Assembly: GCA_019118865.1 (NCBI GenBank)
Contig: DWYD01000205.1
Location: 1 to 47,905 of the forward strand
DNA from: Candidatus Coprenecus merdipullorum
Lineage (GTDB): Bacteria; Bacteroidota; Bacteroidia; Bacteroidales; UBA932
Length of the DNA stretch: 47,905 bases
Direction of reading: 5' to 3'
Under the pieces are notes generated by a model that was given only the letters and a program-made list of their open reading frames with translations, ran no database searches and had not been told where the DNA came from. Positions 27,346 through 35,618 of this stretch are shown here, one piece after another. Made by a program: the position numbers and the translations under genes. Each line of letters starts with the position of its first letter. The stretch's first letter is position 1.

Positions 27346-28665
27346 ATGAAGACGAATTTGAAACTTATTGTATCAGGGTGTATCTTGTCCCTTATGCTTC
27401 TGGCAGCTTCCTGTGATAAGCAGAGGCCGGAGAACCTCCAGAATATAGAGGTCACACCGGAGCTTCAGGCTGCGCTGCTCGACCTTTATCCAGATGCACA
27501 GGATGTAAAGTGGTCACAGAAAAACAGTTATTATGTAGCGGATTTTAAGGCTCCCGCCGGTTCAGGTCCTGAACTCCGTTCGGATGACAGTCAGCTGATC
27601 GGATACTCCGCATGGTTCGATGCAAGCTATCAGTGGCAGATGACCGAGACCGATATTCCTCAGGGTATGGTTCCTGATGCAGTATGGGCGGCTTTCGACG
27701 CAACGGAGTACGCGGACTGGCGCATCGATGATATAGATATGCTGCGCAGAGGCGGGGTCGAGATTATCTATATCATAGAAGTCGAAGGCTATACTGTGGA
27801 CGGTATCTATCAGGAAGTGGATCTGTATTTCTCCGAGGACGGAGTGCTGGTCAAGACAGTAATTGACGCTGAGGAAGACTATGACTACTGGGATTATATT
27901 CCCGACACTCCTTCCGGCAGCATTGAGGAGTTCATTGCCGCCAATTATCCCGGGGCCCGTATCGTGGATATTGACATCGAGGACGATATGACGGAGGTAG
28001 AGATAATAGATACTGATGAGAATGGGGCCAAAGTATGCCGTGAGCTCTTTTTCGACTATTCTCAGAACTGGATGTTTACCCGTACAGAGATGCGTCCCGG
28101 GCAGGTTCCCGATGACATCATGGGCTATCTTGAGGCATCTGAGTATGGGGACTACTGGATTGACGATGTGGATTTCTATGAGACGCCTGAAGGCGAGTTC
28201 TACCGTTTCGATCTGGAGTTTCATGATGACGACATCAAGGTGGATGTGTACGCCGACGGTACTGTGACACCGGTCAGGGGCAATGGGGATAATCCCGGAG
28301 GCGGAAACGGCGGTATGGTGGACGGCAGCATCGAGGAATTCATAGCGGACAAATATCCAGGAGCCCGCATTATCGAGCAGGACTGGGATGACGGTTACCT
28401 CGAGGTTGAGATATGGCATGATGGCAAGGAGAAGGATGTCTATTTCAACGGTGCGGGAGAATGGGTATGGTCTCAGTGGGATGTCCGCATCAGCGAGCTG
28501 CCCGAGGCAGTGACAAGCGCCCTGTCAAAGGAATACCCGGATTACCGTATCGATGATGCCGAGTACATCCAGACCCCCGAAAGCGAGTATTACCTCATCG
28601 AACTGGAAGGCCGCGGTGACCGCGAGATAGATGTACGCGTCACTTCCGACGGAACGATTCTCTAA
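27346..28665 (+). CDS. Lipoprotein with tandem PepSY-like (DUF2874-type) modules
   Basis: Lipobox LMLLAASC; repeated GSIEEFIA..YPGARI modules 408 bp apart. ATG at 27346 preferred over the track start at 27295. Confidence 0.82.
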   Translation: MKTNLKLIVSGCILSLMLLAASCDKQRPENLQNIEVTPELQAALLDLYPDAQDVKWSQKNSYYVADFKAPAGSGPELRSDDSQLIGYSAWFDASYQWQMTETDIPQGMVPDAVWAAFDATEYADWRIDDIDMLRRGGVEIIYIIEVEGYTVDGIYQEVDLYFSEDGVLVKTVIDAEEDYDYWDYIPDTPSGSIEEFIAANYPGARIVDIDIEDDMTEVEIIDTDENGAKVCRELFFDYSQNWMFTRTEMRPGQVPDDIMGYLEASEYGDYWIDDVDFYETPEGEFYRFDLEFHDDDIKVDVYADGTVTPVRGNGDNPGGGNGGMVDGSIEEFIADKYPGARIIEQDWDDGYLEVEIWHDGKEKDVYFNGAGEWVWSQWDVRISELPEAVTSALSKEYPDYRIDDAEYIQTPESEYYLIELEGRGDREIDVRVTSDGTIL

Positions 28666-28688
28666 TAAGATTTCTCATAGAGTAATTG

Positions 28689-28728
28689 AAATTCCCGGGA
28701 CATGTTCTAAAGGCTGTCCGGGAATTTT
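28689..28728 (+). terminator. Intrinsic terminator after the PepSY-like lipoprotein gene
   Basis: AAATTCCCGG...CCGGGAATTT followed by TATT. Confidence 0.75.
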
Positions 28729-28747
28729 ATTATGTCCGTATTCAGTA

Positions 28748-28847
28748 GCAAAATATAAAATACTACCCCTCTGAGGCGTCGGCTCCCGAGTAGGGAAGGG
28801 GCCCACGAAGTGGGAAGGACCTCAGAGGGGTAGTATTTTTATTTTGC
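28748..28847. repeat. ~100-bp compound palindrome with ~28-bp near-perfect arms
   Basis: AAAATACTACCCCTCTGAGG (28757-28776) is the exact reverse complement of 28820-28839; arms extend imperfectly to GCAAAATA; internal hairpins TCCC-gagta-GGGA and CCCAC-gaa-GTGGG. Confidence 0.9.
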
Positions 28848-28870
28848 GTGGTATCTCCTGCGTACGTAAT

Positions 28871-29839
28871 TTATACGCTTTCTTTGGCGATATTCTCGCG
28901 CATGTCAGTATCGGCCTGGATGTTCTTTATCCGGTAATAGTCCATGATACCGAGATTGCCGGAACGGAAGGCATCCGCCATAGCCAGAGGAATCTCCCTC
29001 TCGGCCTCAATAACCTGGGCCCTGGCCTCCTGTGCCTTGGCCTTCATCTCCTGCTCGAGAGCCACGGCCATCGCACGGCGCTCCTCAGCGCGGGCCTGGG
29101 CGATATTCTTATCGGCATTGGCCTGGTCGATCTGCAGCACCGCACCGATATTCTTGCCTATGTCGATATCAGCGATATCAATCGAAAGAATCTCGAAAGC
29201 CGTACCCGCATCCAGACCCTTGGCCAGCACTACCTTGGAGATAGAGTCAGGGTGCTCCAGCACATCCTTGTGCGACTCCGACGCACCGATACTGGACACG
29301 ATACCCTCACCTACGCGGGCGAGAACGGTCTCCTCACCGGCACCGCCGACGAGCTGCTTGATATTGGCACGGACAGTAACCCTTGCCTTGGCTATCATCT
29401 GGATACCGTCCTTGGCGACAGCCGTCACGGGCGGAGTGTTGATTACCTTGGGGTTTACGGACATCTGCACGGCCTCGAACACATCGCGGCCGGCGAGGTC
29501 GATGGCAGCCGCCATCTTGAAGTCGAGGTTGATATTGGCCTTGTCCGCGGAGATCAGGGCATTGACCACATTGGGCACATTGCCCTTAGCCAGGTAGTGG
29601 GCCTCAAGGGCGTTGGCATCCAGTTTCAGGCCGGCCTTGGTACCTGTCACCATAGCCATGACGATAGTGCTGGGCGGAACTTTTCTCCACCTCATCAGCA
29701 CCAGCTGGATGAGCGAGATGCGCACTCCTGAAATCAGGGCCTGGAACCATAGGGTCACCGGGAAGAACCAGAGCAGGATAATCAGGGCAACAATGGCCAC
29801 AGCTATCCAGATAATAACGAGTCCTACTGAAGAGATCAT
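28871..29839 (-). CDS. floA: Flotillin-like protein FloA
   Basis: [59 protein letters not shown]-type core, Ala/Glu-rich [32 protein letters not shown]. Confidence 0.94.
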   Translation of the reverse strand: MISSVGLVIIWIAVAIVALIILLWFFPVTLWFQALISGVRISLIQLVLMRWRKVPPSTIVMAMVTGTKAGLKLDANALEAHYLAKGNVPNVVNALISADKANINLDFKMAAAIDLAGRDVFEAVQMSVNPKVINTPPVTAVAKDGIQMIAKARVTVRANIKQLVGGAGEETVLARVGEGIVSSIGASESHKDVLEHPDSISKVVLAKGLDAGTAFEILSIDIADIDIGKNIGAVLQIDQANADKNIAQARAEERRAMAVALEQEMKAKAQEARAQVIEAEREIPLAMADAFRSGNLGIMDYYRIKNIQADTDMRENIAKESV

Positions 29840-29854
29840 AATAATGAACAGTTG

Positions 29855-30316
29855 TTATAAAGGTTTTACAAATATTTTATTGTCGTCAATCAGGATTACC
29901 TCGACCTGCTGTCCAGGGTCGATGATGCCGTTGCGGGCCGAGCATTCCACCGTAGTGTCGCCGAACAGGACTTTGCCCATGGGGGCCAGGCGGGTGATGG
30001 TGGTGCCCTGCGAGCCGACGGCGATGCCCTTGTCTTCGGGACGCGTGTCCGTGCGGCTGTCGATTTCGGTGTGCAGCGAGAGCTTCTTCCATGTCTTGGA
30101 GCGGAGCGAGAGCACGGCGCAGACCACGGCCAGCACGGCATTTGCTGCTATCGTTATGTAACCGGCGTCCGGTCCGAAGCCGTCGAATGCCAGCCAGCAG
30201 GCGGCTCCAATCGACACAAGCCCGAGAGTGCCGGCGACGAAGATGCCCGGAATGAGTATTATTTCTGCGATGATGAGCAGCAGTCCGAGAATAGAGAGGG
30301 ATATGATAAGTGCCAT
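29855..30316 (-). CDS. NfeD-like membrane protein, flotillin partner
   Basis: Hydrophobic N-terminal half, then OB-fold GSQGTTITRLAPMGKVLFGDTTVECSARNGIIDPGQQVEVILIDDNKIFVKPL; upstream of floA. Confidence 0.9.
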   Translation of the reverse strand: MALIISLSILGLLLIIAEIILIPGIFVAGTLGLVSIGAACWLAFDGFGPDAGYITIAANAVLAVVCAVLSLRSKTWKKLSLHTEIDSRTDTRPEDKGIAVGSQGTTITRLAPMGKVLFGDTTVECSARNGIIDPGQQVEVILIDDNKIFVKPL

Positions 30317-30322
30317 CTGAAT

Positions 30323-32275
30323 TTATAGATTAATGCTTTCTATGCTTACGTTCTTTATGTCGAGGTCTTGCAGGGTCCTGAGCAGAGATTCGGCTTCGTC
30401 CTGTTTGGAGAACGGGCCCACTGCGAAAACTGTTTCGTCATCGGAGCCGGACTTTGTGATGTCTTTGGCGCAGGCTTCCCTGATGGCGGAGATTATTGTG
30501 GCGGGCAGGGTGGAGCCGTAGCCCGTAATAACTACCTGATAGGAGATTTCTCCGGACTTGGTGGAGGAGGGGGGCCGTTTAGTGCTTCCGGTACCCGGGC
30601 TTCCGGATGTGACGGACAGCACGCGCTCTTCCTCCATGCTCCGTGCGGTCTTGACAGGAATGCTCCTGCCATTGTTATAGGCGATGATAAATGCCTCAGG
30701 GAAACCGTTCTTACGTACGCGGGAAAGGCTGGAGGACGCTTCCTGATAAGTGGAGAAGAGCCCTGTGGCATGGAGGTATTTGCCGGACTGCATCTTTGTC
30801 ACGAACACAGGGCTCATGCCTCTGATGTCACGTACTTCAGCATGCTCGGTGAGTACCATGAACTGTATCTGGTAGACTACCCCGTCAGGCATTGTGAAGT
30901 CCTCTATGAACTGTCCTTCGTCTCTTCCAAGTATCTTGAACGTATAGTCAAAAGCCGGCTCGGGTTTTTCTACTTTAATATAAGGTATCTTGCCCATGGC
31001 GTGACGGCTGAAGATGTATTCCTCCGCTCCGGTGTCCACAACCAGCGGGATGTCCTCTTCCGTATCATCGACTGCGGGTATGATTCCATCGGCCAGGAAG
31101 CGGGTCTCGATCTGTCTTACCTGTTCGGAGATACTGTCCATCTTGCGACGGATCTGCATGGATTCTTCCTCCACTTCGCGGATAATTCCGGCGATGAATT
31201 CCTTGTCGTCTCCGGATGCTGTATTGTAGATGCTGCGGCTTTCCTTGATCTTGTCGAGTTTGTCCTGAAGCTCGTTCTGAAGCCGATGAAGCTCACGCAT
31301 GAGCCTGGAGTAGTCAGCCATACGGGTGTCGTTTTCCGTTGATGCGGATGGTGAGGTCATGCTGGTTTCCTGCTTTCCGGAATCCTCTTTTATAAAGGAG
31401 GCGACAGCCAGAGGGGACTCATCGTCCCTGAGACCGGTCCTTACAGGTGTTGCGATATATTCGGTGACGTAGATTTTCACTGAGTCTGTGCCGGAGGTCT
31501 CTCTGTCTGAAGCAATGATGGAATACCGTCCGTCTCTGCTGTCCATGAAGAGGATGTCGTTGCCGGTCGATGAGTAGGGGAATCCGAGGTTCTCGGGCAT
31601 GCCCCATTCTCCCGTCTCTTCATCCCGGACGGTCTTGAACAGATCATATCCGCCCATTCCCGGAAGACCGTCGGATGCGAAATACAGTGTGTTGCCGTCG
31701 TTGCTGAGAACGGGAAATATCTCATTGTGCCCCGATGTGATGCTGCTGCTCAGGAGTTCAGGGGCAGACCATGAGATGCTGTCGGTGCGGGAGGATATAT
31801 AGATGCTCCATGCACCTGAATCATCTGGAGCGGAAAAAATAACGGTATTCTGTCCTGCGGGCATGTACATCGCGCTATAGTAGGGATTGGACTGACCCTC
31901 GGCAGGCTGAATGAACGGATTCGGCAATGGCAGCCATGAGCGGTTATCCATGTCCTGGAGATAGAGGAAGAAATCCGTGATGCTGAATGTCTGTGAAGTT
32001 ACAGCTGCCGGACGGGCGATGTACTGCAGGAGGCTTTCTCCGTTGCGGCATTGGAGAATCTTGTCCATGATGGATTGCTTGAGGACGGAGTCTGCGGTAA
32101 GTCCGGATGCCTTGGTGTAGTATTCTTCAGCTTTGGTAAACTCATAGTTGCTGTGGTACATCGCGGCCCTGCGAAGATATTCTTCCGCACTCTCTCCGCT
32201 TTCCTGCGCAAAAGCGGGAAATATTGCGAGGAATAATGCGGTAAAGACTATAAGATGTCGGTTCAGGACAGTCAT
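30323..32275 (-). CDS. Secreted protein: TPR-like N-terminus, PD40-type propeller repeats, coiled coil, SPOR-like C-terminus
   Basis: Signal peptide; EIFPVLSNDGNTLYFASDGLPGMGGYDLF (PD40); VYQIQFMVLTEHAEV... and ISYQVVITGYGSTLPA... SPOR-like segments. Confidence 0.75.
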   Translation of the reverse strand: MTVLNRHLIVFTALFLAIFPAFAQESGESAEEYLRRAAMYHSNYEFTKAEEYYTKASGLTADSVLKQSIMDKILQCRNGESLLQYIARPAAVTSQTFSITDFFLYLQDMDNRSWLPLPNPFIQPAEGQSNPYYSAMYMPAGQNTVIFSAPDDSGAWSIYISSRTDSISWSAPELLSSSITSGHNEIFPVLSNDGNTLYFASDGLPGMGGYDLFKTVRDEETGEWGMPENLGFPYSSTGNDILFMDSRDGRYSIIASDRETSGTDSVKIYVTEYIATPVRTGLRDDESPLAVASFIKEDSGKQETSMTSPSASTENDTRMADYSRLMRELHRLQNELQDKLDKIKESRSIYNTASGDDKEFIAGIIREVEEESMQIRRKMDSISEQVRQIETRFLADGIIPAVDDTEEDIPLVVDTGAEEYIFSRHAMGKIPYIKVEKPEPAFDYTFKILGRDEGQFIEDFTMPDGVVYQIQFMVLTEHAEVRDIRGMSPVFVTKMQSGKYLHATGLFSTYQEASSSLSRVRKNGFPEAFIIAYNNGRSIPVKTARSMEEERVLSVTSGSPGTGSTKRPPSSTKSGEISYQVVITGYGSTLPATIISAIREACAKDITKSGSDDETVFAVGPFSKQDEAESLLRTLQDLDIKNVSIESINL

Positions 32276-32332
32276 ATTTAAAGATTATATTCAACAAAAT
32301 TACTAAATACTTTACAAATAAGAAAAAAATAG

Positions 32333-32340
32333 TACTTTTG
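32333..32340 (+). promoter_or_regulatory. Bacteroidetes-type -7 box (TACTTTTG) upstream of secDF
   Basis: Exact TAnnTTTG, 41 bp before the ATG. Confidence 0.55.
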
Positions 32341-32380
32341 TACCCTCAATTTTTACGCAAATTTTAAAAAGGAATTTGAT

Positions 32381-35300
32381 ATGCAAAGTAAAGGAGCCAT
32401 TACTTTTTTGGCGGTTTTGATCGCTCTGGCCTGCATTTACCAGCTTTCCTTCACAGGAGTGTCCTCCATCATCAAGAACAAGGCGGACAAGTATGCGGAG
32501 GCGGCTGTGGCAGCAGAGCAGCAGAAGCCCTCCTTCGCGGAGGTGTCTGATCTGGATAAGGCTTATTATCTGGATTCTATTAGAAAAGAGAAAAACAGGT
32601 TCTATCTCGACTCGGTGAGCGCCGAGAAGGTCTACCTGGGCTACACTTTCAAGGAAGTGCAGGAGAAGGAGATCAACCTCGGTCTGGACCTCAAGGGCGG
32701 TATGAACGTCATGCTGGAGGTGCAGCTGAGCGACCTGGTGAGGGCATTGTCCAACTACAATGAGTCTCCCCAGTTCAACCAGGCTCTGGCTCTTGCCAAG
32801 GAGAGAGAGACAGCCCTGGGCGGCAACACCGATTTCATCACCCTCTTCTACGAGGCCTGGAACGAGGTGGCACCCGAGCAGAGACTGGCTCAGATTTTCG
32901 GAACCATCGACCTGAGAGACAGGATCAACGCTCAGAGCACCAACGATGAGGTGATTGCCGTGATCCGTGAGCAGGCCGAGAGTGCCGTGGCCAACTCTTT
33001 CAACGTGCTGCGCAACCGTATCGACCGCTTCGGTGTGACTTCTCCCAATATCCAGAGACTCGGTAATTCCAGCCGTATCCTCGTCGAGCTCCCCGGTGTC
33101 AAGGAGCCTGAGCGTGTGCGCAACCTCCTTCAGGGAACCGCATCCCTCGAGTTCTGGACTACCTACGAGAATCCTGAGGTCTTCCGTTATCTTCAGGAAG
33201 TAAACAATATCGTAAAAGATTATGTTGCTCAGGATGAAGAACTGACAGCCGGAACTCTGTCAGCACCGGCAGAAGAGCAGAGTTCAGAGGGACAGCCCGC
33301 TGAAACTGAAAACAGAATGTCCATGGAAAAGCCTGCTCCAGTTTCGGAAGGTGCTGCATCTGATGACCTTTTAGCCGAGCTGGAACAGCAGGAGGATTCC
33401 CTCTCTGCCGATGAGCTCAATTATGCCAAGAACAATCCTTTCTTCTACGCCCTCAACCCCTCGATGTACAACGGTCAGCTGATGCCCGGTCCCGTAATCG
33501 GTGTCGCTCACTACAGGGATACAGCCAAGATCAACTCATGGCTCCGTCTGCCTCAGGTGAAGGCAGCCCTTCCCGCTGACCTCGTGCCTATGTGGACAGT
33601 GAAAGCCTCAGCCAGCTATCCTGGAGGCAACTATTATGAGCTGATCGCCATCAAGGTCAACACCCGTGACGGCAAGGCTCCTCTCGACGGAGGCGTAGTA
33701 TCCGATGCCCGCGTATCCTACAGCAATATGGGCGGACAGCCTCAGGTCGACATGGCCATGAACGCAGAGGGTGCCCAGACATGGGCCCGTCTGACTGCTG
33801 ACAACATCGGTAAGTGCATCGCCATCGTACTCGACGGCATGGTATATTCCTTCCCCCGTGTAAATACTGAAATTACAGGAGGCCGCTCGGTCATCGAGGG
33901 CAACTTCACCATCGAGGAGGCCACCGACCTTGCCAACGTGCTCAACTCCGGTAAGCTCCCCGCTCCCGCCACCATCGTTCAGGAGCAGGTGGTAGGTCCT
34001 TCCCTCGGTAGCGCTTCCATCCAGGCAGGTATGATTTCCTTCGTGATCGCTTTCATCCTGGTGCTGCTCTACATGCTCTTCTTCTATAAAGGTGCCGGTG
34101 TCGCAGCCGATGCCGCCCTGCTGTGCAACGTGCTCTTCCTCTTCGGTGCCCTCGCATCTTTCGGAGCCGTCCTCACCCTCCCCGGCATCGCCGGTCTGGT
34201 GCTGACCCTCGGTATGGCCGTGGACGCCAACGTAATCATCTACGAGCGCGTCAAGGAGGAGATCCGTGCAGGCAAGGCCCTCCGTCTGGCTATCTCCGAC
34301 GGTTACAAGCACGCATATTCAGCTATTATCGACGGTAACCTCACCACCATCATCACCGGTCTGGTACTCTTCTTCTTCGGTTCCGGTCCTGTACAGGGCT
34401 TCGCCACCACACTGGTTATCGGTCTGATTACCTCGATGCTGACCTCGATCTTCATCTCCAGACTGATCTTCGAGGCCCGTCTGGCACGCGGCAAGAACAT
34501 CTCGTTCTACACCCACTTTACCAAGAACTTCCTGCAGAACACCCATATCGACTTCGTCAAGATACGTAAGTACGCCTACATCTTCTCTACAGTCCTCATG
34601 GTAATCTGCTTCGCTTCCATCTTCATCAAGGGCTTCTCCTACGGTGTGGACTTCACCGGTGGCCGTACCTACGTGGTACGTTTCGACCAGGATGTGACCG
34701 CAGAGGACATCAGGGAGGCCGTTCTGGATGAGTTCCAGGAGGGCGTCGAGGTCAAGCAGTTCGGCGGTCCCAGCCAGATGAAGATCACCACCACCTACAT
34801 GATCGAGGACCAGAGCGCCGAGACCGACAAGATTGTGGACACCAAGCTGTATGAAGCTCTGAAGGGCTTCTTCGCCAACCCCATCACCTACGATGAGTTC
34901 ATCTCCACCCTTGAGAATCCTAACGGTATCATTCAGTCCGACAAGGTAGGTCCTACCATCGCAAACGATATGAAGCGTGACTCCCTGATAGCCGTAGCCA
35001 TCGCCCTGTTCGCAATATTCGCCTACATCGCCGTCCGCTTCAAGGGCTGGACATGGGGTCTCGGAGGAGTTGTCTCCACAGCCCATGACGCCATCGTGAC
35101 AGTCGGCTTCTTCTCCCTGTTCTCCGGTATCCTGCCGTTTACCCTGGACGTAGACCAGACCTTCATCGCCGCCGTGCTGACCATCATAGGTTACTCCATC
35201 AACGACAGCGTGATTATCTTCGACAGGATCCGCGAGTACCGCCGCCTGTATCCCAAGCGTGAGCTCTACCAGAATATCAACGACGCCATCAACAGCACCC

Positions 35301-35518
35301 TGGCCCGTACCGTCAATACATCCGGTACCACTTTCATCGTGATGCTCGCCATCGCCATCTTCGGAGGTGAGGTGATCAGGGGATTCGCAGTGGCTCTGCT
35401 CGTAGGTATATTCGTAGGTACATACTCGTCCGTATTCGTAGGTACACCTATCATGTACGACCTGTACCTGCGCAAGGCCCGCAAGGAAGCCAAGAAGCTG
35501 AAAGCTGCCGGCAAATAA
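32381..35518 (+). CDS. secDF: Protein translocase subunit SecDF (fused)
   Basis: INLGLDLKGGMNVMLEV, GMAVDANVIIYERVKEEIRAGKALRLAISDGYKHAYSAIIDGNLTTIITGLVLF, SecF half GYSINDSVIIFDRIRE. Confidence 0.95.
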   Translation: MQSKGAITFLAVLIALACIYQLSFTGVSSIIKNKADKYAEAAVAAEQQKPSFAEVSDLDKAYYLDSIRKEKNRFYLDSVSAEKVYLGYTFKEVQEKEINLGLDLKGGMNVMLEVQLSDLVRALSNYNESPQFNQALALAKERETALGGNTDFITLFYEAWNEVAPEQRLAQIFGTIDLRDRINAQSTNDEVIAVIREQAESAVANSFNVLRNRIDRFGVTSPNIQRLGNSSRILVELPGVKEPERVRNLLQGTASLEFWTTYENPEVFRYLQEVNNIVKDYVAQDEELTAGTLSAPAEEQSSEGQPAETENRMSMEKPAPVSEGAASDDLLAELEQQEDSLSADELNYAKNNPFFYALNPSMYNGQLMPGPVIGVAHYRDTAKINSWLRLPQVKAALPADLVPMWTVKASASYPGGNYYELIAIKVNTRDGKAPLDGGVVSDARVSYSNMGGQPQVDMAMNAEGAQTWARLTADNIGKCIAIVLDGMVYSFPRVNTEITGGRSVIEGNFTIEEATDLANVLNSGKLPAPATIVQEQVVGPSLGSASIQAGMISFVIAFILVLLYMLFFYKGAGVAADAALLCNVLFLFGALASFGAVLTLPGIAGLVLTLGMAVDANVIIYERVKEEIRAGKALRLAISDGYKHAYSAIIDGNLTTIITGLVLFFFGSGPVQGFATTLVIGLITSMLTSIFISRLIFEARLARGKNISFYTHFTKNFLQNTHIDFVKIRKYAYIFSTVLMVICFASIFIKGFSYGVDFTGGRTYVVRFDQDVTAEDIREAVLDEFQEGVEVKQFGGPSQMKITTTYMIEDQSAETDKIVDTKLYEALKGFFANPITYDEFISTLENPNGIIQSDKVGPTIANDMKRDSLIAVAIALFAIFAYIAVRFKGWTWGLGGVVSTAHDAIVTVGFFSLFSGILPFTLDVDQTFIAAVLTIIGYSINDSVIIFDRIREYRRLYPKRELYQNINDAINSTLARTVNTSGTTFIVMLAIAIFGGEVIRGFAVALLVGIFVGTYSSVFVGTPIMYDLYLRKARKEAKKLKAAGK

Positions 35519-35549
35519 TATTGCCGCAGACAGCAGATAAATGATAAAG

Positions 35550-35582
35550 ACCGGGACAGTCCGCAGAGGCTGCCCCGGTTTT
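35550..35582 (+). terminator. Intrinsic terminator after secDF
   Basis: ACCGGGACAG...CTGCCCCGGT (9/10 paired) followed by TTT. Confidence 0.65.
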
Positions 35583-35585
35583 GCG

Positions 35586-35593
35586 TATCTTTG
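35586..35593 (+). promoter_or_regulatory. Bacteroidetes-type -7 box (TATCTTTG) upstream of the GH29-GH3 gene
   Basis: Exact TAnnTTTG, right after the secDF terminator. Confidence 0.5.
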
Positions 35594-35618
35594 TCCTGCA
35601 GTTTAATCAAGATACATT

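Noticed and set aside
35399-35460. CGTAGGTA repeated three times near the end of secDF
   Set aside because: Explained by repeated Val-Gly codons in a TM helix of SecF; no independent repeat structure.
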